Shown here in pieces: positions 44,650 to 55,834 of a stretch of DNA of 64,000 bases (positions are counted from its first letter, which is position 1; each line of letters begins with the position of its first letter). Position numbers and translations under genes: made by a program. The DNA is taken from positions 248,001 to 312,000 of the forward strand of contig NZ_BKZW01000004.1 of assembly GCF_008974265.1 (NCBI RefSeq). Direction: 5' to 3'. Below the pieces are notes generated by a model that was given only the letters and a program-made list of their open reading frames with translations, was not told where the DNA came from and ran no database searches. Source of the stretch: Dictyobacter vulcani (lineage in GTDB: Bacteria; Chloroflexota; Ktedonobacteria; Ktedonobacterales; Ktedonobacteraceae).

Positions 44650-47600
44650 ATGTCTGGTCTAGCTCAGCGTATCGCAACGCTTTCGCCAGAGAAGCGCAAG
44701 CTTTTTCTGAAGAATATTGCGGAGAAGCGTGAGAATACGGCGGCCTATCCGGTCCTGATGCGCCGTAAAGATGATGTTCCGGCACCACTCTCGTTTGCGC
44801 AGCAGCGTCTCTGGTTTCTTGATCAATTAGAGCCTGGGAGTACTGCCTATAATGTCCCGCTGGCTTTACGTTTACGTGGCGCGTTCAATGTGTCTGCTCT
44901 TGAGCAGACACTGCGCGAGGTTGTCCGTCGGCATGAGAGCCTGCGCACGCGCTTTGTTGCGCGTGCCGGCTCGGCCTACCAGCACATTGATCCAGTCGAG
45001 AGCTTCCTGTTCTCGATTGTCCCGGTGGCTGACCAGGATCAGGTGCAGCCCTTGATCGAGCAGGAGGCACAGCAGCCCTTTGATCTGGAACAGGGTCCCT
45101 TGTTCCGCGCTCGCTTGCTGCTCGTCTCCAAGCAGGACGCGATCCTGTTGCTGACGCTGCACCATAGTATCTCGGATGGCTGGTCGATGGGTGTCCTGAC
45201 CAATGAAATCGGTCAGCTCTATCCTGCTATCGTGGCCGGACAGCCCTCACCCTTGCCAGAGTTGCCACTACAATATGCGGACTACGCGCTCTGGCAGCGC
45301 AACTGGTTGCAGGGCGACGTACTGAATGTGCAACTGGATTACTGGAAAAAGCAACTGGGTGGGGCCGAGCCACTGGCCCTGCCAACCGACCGCTCACGGC
45401 CAGCAGTCCAGACCTATCGCGGGTCCAGCCAACGCCTGGTCATCTCACGCGAACTGAGCCAGACACTGAAACTGTTCAGCCAGCGCGAAGGCAGCACGCT
45501 GTTTATGACCCTGCTGGCCGCCTGGCAGGTCCTGCTCAGCCACTATAGTGGTCAGGAAGACATCAGCGTGGGCACGCCGATCGCCAATCGTACGCAGGCC
45601 CAGCTTGAGGGCCTGATCGGTTTCTTCATCAATACGCTGGTCCTGCGCAGCGATCTTTCCGGCAACCCCGACTTCCGCGAAGTCCTGCGCCGGGTCAAAG
45701 AAGTCGCGTTGGGAGCCTATGCCCATCAGGATATCCCCTTTGAAAAACTGGTGGATATCCTGCAACCCGAGCGCGACCGCAGCCGCTCACCGCTCTTCCA
45801 GGTACTCTTTGTGCTGCAAAACCTGCCATCCAAACAGCAAAGCTGGACCGACATCCAGATCGAGGCATTGGAGAGCGAGCATAAGAGCGCCAAGTTCGAC
45901 TTGAGTATGGCGGCCTCTGAATCCCCGCTGGGACTGACCTTTGACCTGGAATATAATACCGATCTCTTTGATGCCGCTACCATCGAGCGCATGCTTGGTC
46001 ACTGGCAGCGCCTGCTCGCAGCCCTGACCGCCCGACCCGATGTACCGGTCCAGGAACTCACTTTCCTGAGTGCGCAGGAGCGCCAGCAACTGCTGGTTGA
46101 CTGGAACGAGCCACAGCAGCAATTCCCGGTCACGGCGACGCTGATCGAGAGCTTTGAGCGGCAGGTGGTACTCAATCCCCAGGCTATCGCGGTAGCCGAT
46201 GAGCAGCACAGCCTGACCTATGCGCAACTGAATGCCGAGGCCAATCAACTGGCGCATGCCTTGCGTCGAGATGGCGTCGGACCCAATCAACTGGTCGGAT
46301 TGAGCATGGATCGTTCTGTGCGCTTACTGGTCGGCGTCCTGGGTATCCTCAAAGCCGGCGGGCCTACCTGCCACTGGACCCAACCTATCCCGCTGATCGC
46401 CTGCGCTTTATGCTGGCCGATGCCGGTGTCCAGCGCATCGTAACCGAGCAGGCATATACGCATCTCTTCGCCGAGCGGCCAGACGTGCAGTTGTTCCTGT
46501 TAGATCAAGCTGCAGACAGCTTTGCCCACGAGAGCACGCAGAATCCCGAGCACCTCAATGCACTGCAGGACCTGGCGTATGTAATCTACACCTCGGGCTC
46601 GACCGGCAAACCCAAGGGCGTCTGTATCCCGCATGAGAATGTGCAGCGCCTCTTCTCCGGTACCGAGCACTGGTTCTCCTTTGATCAGCAGGACGTGTGG
46701 ACACTGTTCCATTCCTATGCCTTCGATTTCTCGGTCTGGGAAATCTGGGCGCGTTGCTGCATGGTGGCAAGCTGGTAGTCGTCTCCTATGAGACCAGTCG
46801 CACACCGGCGGCCTTCTATCAACTGCTCCTGAATGAGCAGGTCACGGTGCTGAACCAGACGCCCTCGGCCTTTGAGCAGTTGCAGCAGGTGGAGGCCGCC
46901 TTTGATTCTTCTTCGACCGAGGCGACGCTGGCCTTACGGGCCGTGATCTTTGGTGGTGAGGCCCTTGAACTGAGTCGCCTGCGCCCCTGGCTACAGCGCC
47001 ACGGTGACGAGCAGCCGCAGTTGATCAATATGTATGGCATCACCGAGACCACGGTCCACGTGACCTATCGCCGTATTCGCTGGGAGGATGTGGAGCAGGG
47101 CCGTGGGAGCATGATTGGTCGCGCTATCCCGGACTTACAGCTCTATGTGCTCAATAACAGCCTGCAGCCGGTGCCGATCGGGGTGGCGGGTCAACTCTAT
47201 GTGGGCGGCGCGGGCCTGGCCGCTGGCTATCTCAACCGCGCAGACCTGACGGCGCAGCGCTTTATCCAGTCACCGTTTACCAGCGAGAAGCAGCGCCTCT
47301 ATCAGACCGGTGACCTGGTACGCTACCTCGCTACCGGCGAGCTGGAATATCTGGGCCGCGTCGATCAGCAGGTCAAGATCCGTGGTTTCCGCATCGAGTT
47401 AGGGGAGATCGAGAGTCAGTTGCTCAAACTGACAGGCATCCAGGCCTGTACAGTACAGGTTTTTGCAGATGCCCAGGGTGTCAGGCGCCTGGTTGGCTAT
47501 CTGGTGCAGCAAGAAGGCTCGGACTGGGAGACAGGATCGCTGCGCCGGCAACTGCAGGCCGATCTGCCCGATTATATGCTGCCGTCGCTCTTCATCTTCC

Positions 47601-50600
47601 TGAATGAACTGCCGCTGACGGCCAATGGCAAACTGGATCGTCGGGCCTTACCAGAGCCTGAGAGTAGTCTGGCGCAATTGGAACTTGAGTATGTGGCTCC
47701 GCGCACGCCGCTGGAAGCGCAACTGGCCGCGATCTGGAGCGAGGTGCTGCAGCGCGACAAGATTGGTGTGCATGCCAACTTCTTTACCCTGGGCGGCGAC
47801 TCGATTCGCAGTATCCAGATCGTGGCGAAGGCGAAGGAGCAGGAGCTCTATTTTAGCCTGCAGGAGCTGTTTCAATATCAGACCATCGCTGCCCTGGCCG
47901 CGCACCTGCAGACGCAGAAGCCGCAGGTTATCGTGCAGGCGACCGTCTTGCCGTTTGGCTTGCTCTCTGAGAAAGATCGTCAGAAGCTGCCGGCAGACGT
48001 GGAAGATGCCTATCCACTGGCCTTAATGCAGGCCGGCATGGTCTATCATGGCCAGCTCAATGCCGACAATGGCATGTACCACGATATCACCAGCTATCAT
48101 CTGGAGGCCGAGTTTAACGCGGAGTATTTCCAGCAGGCGATCCAGTTGTTAGCTGCCGAGCATCCAGTACTGCGCACCTCGTTTGATATCAATAGCTATA
48201 GCGAGTTCTTGCAGCTCGTCCACAAGCAGGTGCAGGTGCCTTTCCTGATCCATGACATTAGCGCCATGACCGAGATGGAGCAGCGCGAGGAGCTGCTGCG
48301 CTGGATTGAAGAGGATAAGCAGCAGGTACTTAACCTGGCTGAAGCTCCTTTGATCCGTGTGACCATTCACCTGCGCGGTGACAAATCCTTCCAGTTCTCG
48401 CTGACCTGCCACCACGCTATCCTGGATGGATGGAGCGTGGCCTCGTTTGTGACGGAAGTCTTTACGGTCTATCTCAAGCTCCTACAGGGCCAGCAGGACA
48501 ATCTGATTGAGCCGGTCACGCATTCCTATCATGATTTCGTGGCCCTGGAGCGCACGCAGCTAGCCGCCGCCGACGAGCATCTGTACTGGCAGGAGAAGCT
48601 GGCCAACTATAGCGTGACGCCGCTTCCGGTCTGGTCCTCGACCGAGCCGGAAGAAGAGGATGTCCCCCAGTTCACGTTGGCCCTGGATACCGAGACGGCG
48701 CGGCAATTGCGCAAACTGGCGCAACGCCTGACGGTTCCCTCTAAGAGTATCCTCTTGACGGCCCATCTCGCGGTGCTGACCGCCCTAAGCGGACAGGCCG
48801 ATATTATCACCGGTCTGGTCTCCAATGGTCGCCCTGAAACCACGGACAGCGAGCGCATCCTGGGCTGTTCCTGAATACCTTGCCCTTACGCTTCCAGGCT
48901 GGCACTGGGAGCTGGCAGGACCTGATTCAGGCGGTCTTCAAGCAGGAACAGGAGTTGCTGGCGCATCGCTGGTATCCACTGGCAGAGATCCAGCGCCGTC
49001 ATGGGGGCAGCGCGCTCTTTGATGTGATGTTCAACTATACGCATTTCCATGTCTATAAAGACCTGGTTGCTTCCTCGGCGGCGGATATGAAGGTGCTAGG
49101 ACAACATGGCTTTGAGCGTAACAATTTCGCTCTGAGCACCAATGTGATGGTGGATCCGATTTCAGATCAGATCCGGCTGTCCCTGCAAAGCAATGGCGAG
49201 ACCTTCACGACCAGACAGCTCCAGCGCATTGCAGGCTACTATGTGCAGACCTTAAACGCCATCGCCAGTGATGCCACGGCCGCGTACCAGGCCCACAATG
49301 TGCTATCCGAGCAGGAACAGCACCTGTTGGTGCGCAGCTGGAACGCCACGGAACAGCCGTATGCACGGGACAAAGGTATCCATCAGCTCTTTGAAGAGCA
49401 GGCCGAGCGCACTCCCGATGCTCCGGCGATCCATTTTGCCAACACACAGCTCTCATATCGCGAAGCCAACCAGCAGGCCAATGTACTGGCCCGGCACCTC
49501 CAGGGACTGGGGGTTGGTCCTGGTATGCTCGTCGGACACTGTATGGAGCGTTCCGCTGAAATGCTGGTGGCCTTGCTGGGTATCCTCAAGACGGGCGCGG
49601 CCTATGTGCCGATTGATCCTGATTATCCCCAGGAGCGGGTGGCGTATATGCTGGAGGATAGTCAGGTGCAGGTGATCGTGTCACAGCCCTGGCTGGTGGA
49701 TAGCTTACCGGCCCATCAAGCGCAGGTCGTTTGCCTGGAAGAGCTTGATCTGGCCATGACCGTGGGCAATCCTGAGCTGGATTTTTATCCACAGCAGCCG
49801 GCCTATATCATCTATACCTCGGGCTCAACCGGCAAACCCAAGGGCACGATCCTGCCGCATCAGTCGGTGGTCAACTTTTTTGCCAGCATCGCACAGCGTC
49901 CAGGCATGAGTGCCGATGATCGTATCCTGGCTGTTACGTCACTCTCTTTTGACATCGCGGTGCTCGAACTATTGCTACCTCTGACGCTGGGTGCGCAGGT
50001 CTTTGTGGTCAGCCGTGCGGTTGCTACGAACGGGGCCGAGCTGGTCCAGCAGCTTGAGCAGGTGCGACCAACCCTGATGCAGGCGACTCCCGCCACGTGG
50101 CGTATGCTGCTGGCGAGTGGCTGGTCGGGTGATGAGAGCGCAGAACTCAAAATGCTCTGCGGTGGCGAGGTACTACCCCAGGAGATCGTCCAGCCCTTGC
50201 TTGAGCGTGGCGCGAGCCTGTGGAATATGTATGGACCGACCGAGACCACCATCTGGTCCACACTTGAGCAGATCGAAGCCGGCCAGCCGATCCTGATTGG
50301 TCAGCCGATCGCTAATACCCAGACCTATGTGCTCAATCCTCAGTTTGTCCCGACACCGGTCGGTGTGGTCGGTGAATTATATATCGCCGGAGATGGACTG
50401 GCCTGGGGTTATCGCCATCGCGCAGACCTGACCGCAGAAAGATTCCTGCCCGATCCTTTCAGTACTGTTCCCGGTGCGCGTATGTATCGCACCGGCGATC
50501 TGGCCCACTGGAATAGCGCCGGCAAGCTTGAATGCCTGGGTCGGACCGATCGCCAGGTCAAGCTGCGTGGACATCGGATCGAGCTGGGCGAGATCGAGAC

Positions 50601-53600
50601 GGTGCTGGCACAGCATCCAGCGGTGCAGTCCTGTGCGGTGATTGTCTATCAGGTCGCGGCCGGCAACCAGCAACTGGTTGGTTATGTGGTGCCCGAGCCC
50701 GGCACGGCACCAGCTCTGGCCGAGCTGCGCGCCTACTTACGTGCGGCCCTGCCCGAATATATGGTCCCTAATACCTGTGTCCTGCTGGAAGCCTTACCAC
50801 TGACACCCAATGGCAAGGTTGATCGCAATAATCTACCGGCCCCGTGGCGACTGCGGAGGCCCAGGCCCGCACTGTGCAGGCCCCACGCAATAGCTTTGAA
50901 GAGATTATCCTGACGATCTGGCGCGAGGTATTAGGCTATCAGCAGGTCGGCGTCGAAGACAACTTCTTCGAGGTCGGTGGTCACTCCCTGCTGGTCAACC
51001 AGCTGATTGCGCGTCTGCGCTCGACCTTCAATGTCCAGATCTCGATGCGTAGCGTCTTTAGTGCTCCAAGCATTCAAGCGCAGGCCGTACTGATTCAGGA
51101 ACTGCTCCACAGCGAGCAGGACCTGTTGCCGCCGCCGCTCGTCGCTATGTCTCGTGATGAGGCGCTGCCGCTCTCGTTCGCGCAGCAGCGCCTCTGGTTG
51201 CTGGACCAGCTGGCCGAGGGGAGCCGTGCCTACACGATTCCGCTGGCCTTGAAGTTGCAGGGTGAGCTGGATGTGACGGCGCTGGAACATAGTCTACAGC
51301 GTATTGTGGTGCGCCACGAGGTGCTGCGCACGATCTTCCAGAACCATAATGGTGAGCCGGTCCAGGCTATCCTGCCGATCTCTAATTTCCGTCTGCGCCA
51401 CCAGGATCTGCGCGGTCTGCGCGGTGCTGAGTGTGAGCAGGAACTGGCCGGACTGATCCAGCGCGAGCTCCAGCAGTCCTTCTCGCTGGAGCGCGGACCA
51501 CTGTTCCGGGCGCGCCTCTTCTGGTTGGCGGATAGTGAGTATGTGCTGGTAATGACGGTGCACCACATCGTCTGGGATGGCTGGTCGATGGGCATCTTTG
51601 TGCGTGAGCTGACCACGCTCTACAAAGCCGAGCATGAAAAGCTGGATGCCAATCTGCCGAGCCTGCCGGTACAATATGCGGATTACGCGCTGTGGCAGCG
51701 CAACTGGTTGCAGGGCCAACGCCTGGAGGCGCAGCTCGCGTACTGGAAAACGCAGCTGGCGGGCGCGGAAGTCCTGCAATTGCCGCTGGACCATCCACGA
51801 CCAGCGCAGCAGACGCAGAATGGACGCGTCCTGCTGACCCGGGTGCCGGCCGAGTTGAGTACGCAGTTGAAACAACTCAGTCAGCAAGAGGGCGTCACGC
51901 TCTTTATGCTCCTGCTGGCCTCCTTCCAGACGCTGCTCGCACGCTATAGCGGCCAGGACGATATCAGCGTCGGTACGCCAATCGCCAACCGTGATCAGGT
52001 TGAACTCGAACAGCTGATCGGTTTCTTTGTCAACACCATGGTGTTGCGCAGCGATCTCTCTGGCGATCCCAGCTTTAGCGAGCTGCTGCGCCGGGTCCGT
52101 GAGACGACCTTGAATGCCTACATGTATAAAGATGTACCATTTGAGAAGATCGTCGAGGCCGTTCAGCCTGAACGCGACCAGAGCCGCACGCCGCTCTTCC
52201 AGGTGCTCTTTAGCGTACAGAGTGGGACCGAGACCAACCGCGTCGTCGAGGCCATGGATGGCCTGACAATCACGCCGCTTGAAGCCACCGGCGAGACCTC
52301 GCGCTTCGATCTGAGTCTGGTCCTGGCCGATACCGCGCAGGGCTTTAGTTGCGCGGTCGAATATAATACCGATCTCTTCGAGCAAGTAACCGTTGAGCGC
52401 ATGTTCGCGCACTGGCAGAACCTGCTGGCCAGCCTGGTGCGCAATCCTGCACAGCGGCTCAGCCAGCTGACGATGCTTTCAGAAGATGAGCAAGCACAGA
52501 TAGTCCGGAACTGGAACGCGACCGAGCGTCCATATATACCGGCCTGCTGGCACCAGCTCTTTGAGCGTCAGGTAGCACGTACACCGCAGCAGGAAGCCCT
52601 GGTCTTTGGCGCGCAGAGCCTGAGTTATCAGCAACTGGATCAGCAAGCCAATCAACTGGCCCACTACCTGTTGCAGCAAGGCATCAAGCGCGGTGATCGC
52701 ATCGGGGTCTGTGTCGAGCGCTCCTTCGAGATGGTTATAAGTATCCTGGCTATCCTGAAAACCGGAGCCGCCTACGTCACCCTGGATCCTGCCTATCCGT
52801 TCCAGCGCCTGGAATACATGGTTGAGAATGCGCAGATCCAGCTGATCCTGAGCCAGCCAGCGCTGGCCAGCAAGCTACCATTCAAGCAGGTCCAGCTGCT
52901 CCACCTGCATGAACTGGCCCCACGCATTGCGCAGGAGCCAACCACTTCACCGGATGTGGTCGTAGGTGTTCATGATCTGGCCTATATCATCTTCACCTCG
53001 GGCTCGACCGGTAAACCCAAGGGCGTGCTGGTCCCACACTATGGACTGGCTAACCTGATGGAGGCCCAGTGCGAGGCTTTCGCGCTGACCACTGCGGATC
53101 GCATCTTACAGTTCGCATCTATCAGCTTTGATGCCTCGGTCTGGGATATCATCGGCTCGCTCTGTACGGGCGCGACGCTCTGTCTGGCGCAGGCCGACGA
53201 ACTGCTTTCCCTGCACACACTGGTTGACTTGATTGCGCGGCAGCGCATCAGTATGGTCACGTTAGCACCATCGATGCTGACACAGCTTAATCCAGCCGAT
53301 GTACCGGCCTTGAAAAAAATCGTGGTGGTAGGTGAGGCCTGTTCCGAGGAGCTGATGCGACGGTGGACAGATCCAGCGCAGCGGCGCTTCTATAATGGCT
53401 ATGGGCCGACCGAATGTACGATCTGTGCCACGATCATGGAGTGTACACCGCAGTTGCCGGGCCGGCCCCCATCGGTAAGCCGATCCCGCGCTTCCAGATC
53501 TATCTGCTGGATCGCAACTTGCAGCCTGTACCGGTCGGTGTGGCTGGCGAGCTGTGTATCGGCGGTGTTGGGCTGGCCTGGGGGTATCTGGATATGCCAG

Positions 53601-55788
53601 AGCTGACGGCAAGCAAATTTATCCCCGATCACTTCAGCGGAACTCCAGGCGCACGACTCTATCGTACCGGTGACCTGGCGCGCTATCTGCCGGACGGCAC
53701 CATTGAGTTCCTGGGCCGGATCGACCATCAGGTCAAGCTGCGTGGCCTGCGCATCGAGCTGGGCGAGATCGAGGATGTCCTTAATCATCATGAGGATGTC
53801 CAGGAATGTCTGGTTATCGTTCGCGAGGATCGTCCGGGGGACCAGCGCCTGGTGGCCTATATGGTGGGAGCCAACCTGGTTTCAGGTGCCGTCAGCGAGC
53901 TACGCGAGCTGGTGCGGTCCCGGTTGCCAGAATACATGCTGCCATCCAGTTTTGTCCTGCTGGAGTCCTTTCCGGTGACACCCAATGGCAAAATTGATCG
54001 CAAGGCACTGCCGGCACCCGATAGTCTGGATATGCCGGGCGAGCAAGCCATGGTTGCGCCCCGCAGCGCCGCCGAGGTGCAGTTATTGGCACACTGGCGC
54101 GCGGTGCTGGGCCGTGAGCAGATTAGTGTGGATGCGAACTTCTTTGAACTCGGTGGACACTCACTGCTGGCGACGCAACTACTGACGCGCCTGCGCAAAG
54201 CCGACATCGAGATGTCCCTGCGCAGCATCTTCGCCGCCCGACGATCGCGGAGCAGGCAGCCCTGATTGAGTCCCAGCTGTATGGCAAGCCAGCCGCGCAA
54301 CTGCCGACCCTGACCGTTGTACCCCGGGACCAGAACCTGCCGCTCTCCTTTGCGCAGCAGCGCCTCTGGTTCCTGGATCAGTTGAATCCGGGTGATACCT
54401 CGCAGAATATTCCATTATTCCTGCAACTGGATGGTGAACTGGATCAAGAGGCGCTGAGCTGGAGTGTCCAGGAGATCATGCGGCGGCATGAGAGCCTGCG
54501 CACGACCTTCCAGACTATCGATGGCGAGGCCGTCCAGCGCATCGCTCCTGCGGTCACGGACTTTGCGCTCCCATGCCTGGATTTCAGTGCTATGGAGGCC
54601 GAGCAGCAGCAGCAAGCCGTCAGGGAACTGCTGCCACGCGAGGCCGGTCGGGCCTTCAATATCGCGCAGGATTGCCTCTTGCGCATCCTGCTGGTCCGGT
54701 TGCAGCCGCAGCAGCACCTGTTCCTGGTCGTGATGCACCATATCATCACCGATGGTTGGTCGATTGGCATCTTCTCAGCGGAACTCCAGGCCCTGTATCA
54801 GGCGCGGGTGCAGCAGCAACCGTCGCCCCTGCCCGAGCTGGCCATCCAATATGCCGACTTCGCGGCCTGGCAGCGGCAATGGCTACAGAGCGACGCCGCT
54901 AGCGAGCAACTGGCTTACTGGAAACAGCGCCTACAGGGTGCGCAGTCCTTTGAATATCCGGCCGATCATCCACGGCCCGAAGTCAACAGTCACCGTGGCA
55001 GCAACTACACCTTTACGCTATCCGAGCAGACAACCAGGACCCTGAAAACGTTCAGCCAGCAGGAATCCGCCACCATCTTTATGACCCTGCTGACGGCCTT
55101 CAAGTGTGTCCTGGCGCGCAAGACGGGCAGCGAGGATATCGTCGTGGGCACCGACATCGCCAACCGCACACGGCAGGAGACCGAGGCACTGATCGGCTTC
55201 TTTATCAACTTGCTGGCGCTGCGCACCGACCTGAGTGGAAAACCAACCTTCCGCCAGGCCGTGGCCCGGGTCCGTGAGAATGTACTGGGAGCCTATAGCA
55301 ATCAAGAGCTACCCTACGATGTTCTGGTGGATCGCCTGCACCTCAAGCGGAGCTATGGTCGTACGCCACTGATCAACCTGCTCTTTGTGCTCCAGAACGT
55401 GCCGGGTGGCTCCGCCAGCGCCAGCGCCGGCAACGAGCAGGAGCAGAGCTTGAGTATCTCACCGGTCGCCAACGAAGTCACCAGCTCAAAGTTCGACTTT
55501 GCAGTCTTCATGGCCGAGACAGCGGAAGGAGGCATGGCCGGCTCAATCACCTATAGCACCGATCTCTTTGACGCAGTGAGCATGCAGCAGCTAGTAACCG
55601 CCTTTGAGCACTACCTGCAGGCCGCGCTCGCCCAACCAGATCTCCAGATCCATGAAATCCCATTGCCCGCCGAAGCCAAACAGAGCCAGCCAGCCCCTGA
55701 GCCGCAGGTAGAAGCGAGCAAGCAAGAGCGCCGCCCAGCCAGTCTGCGCAAATTAGGCAACATTAAAGGCAATCGCACAAAGCTTTAA
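44650..55788 (+). CDS. NRPS-C: modules 9-11 plus the condensation domain of module 12 (six frameshifts)
   Basis: Order is C-A-T, C-A-T, C-A-T, C, about 3,710 residues. ATG 44650 has AGGAG ten bases before it and follows NRPS-B by 24 bases. The N-terminal helix (LSPEKRKLFLKNIAEK) is the common linker of an elongating NRPS. Breaks lie near 46361, 46748, 48863, 50842, 53460 and 54238, all missing G or C. The last C domain (HHIITDG at about 54737) has no A domain after it. The protein ends in a basic tail (SLRKLGNIKGNRTKL), and the A domain it serves is at the start of NRPS-D, after the interface-type domain. Predicted residues are Thr, Gly and an aromatic-like residue. Confidence 0.9.
44785..47920 (+). 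other. Module 9: C - A - T, predicted Thr
   Basis: The C domain has HHSISDG. The A domain code is DFWNIGMVHK (Thr), as in module 8. The T domain reads GGDSIRSIQIV, not GGHS, a form usually seen before E domains, yet no E domain follows. Confidence 0.82.
48005..51100 (+). other. Module 10: atypical C - A - T, predicted Gly
   Basis: The C domain starts VEDAYPLALMQAGMVYHG and has CHHAILDGWS. It belongs to a different branch from the LSFAQQRLWFL domains of most other modules. The A domain has FDIAVLELL and NMYGPTETTIW, giving DILQLGMIWK, one residue from the Gly code DILQLGLIWK. The T domain has GGHSLLVN. Confidence 0.75.
51160..54290 (+). other. Module 11: C - A - T, aromatic-like code
   Basis: The C domain has HHIVWDG. 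The A domain has FDASVWDII and NGYGPTECTIC, giving DAWTVVGICK, similar to Phe codes (DAWTIAAICK) in five or six positions but not conclusive. The T domain has GGHSLLAT at about 54154. Breaks lie near 53460 and 54238. Confidence 0.55.
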
Positions 55789-55834
55789 ACCTACGGTTTC
55801 TGTCATATATTATAAAGAAGGAGCTTACACTGCC

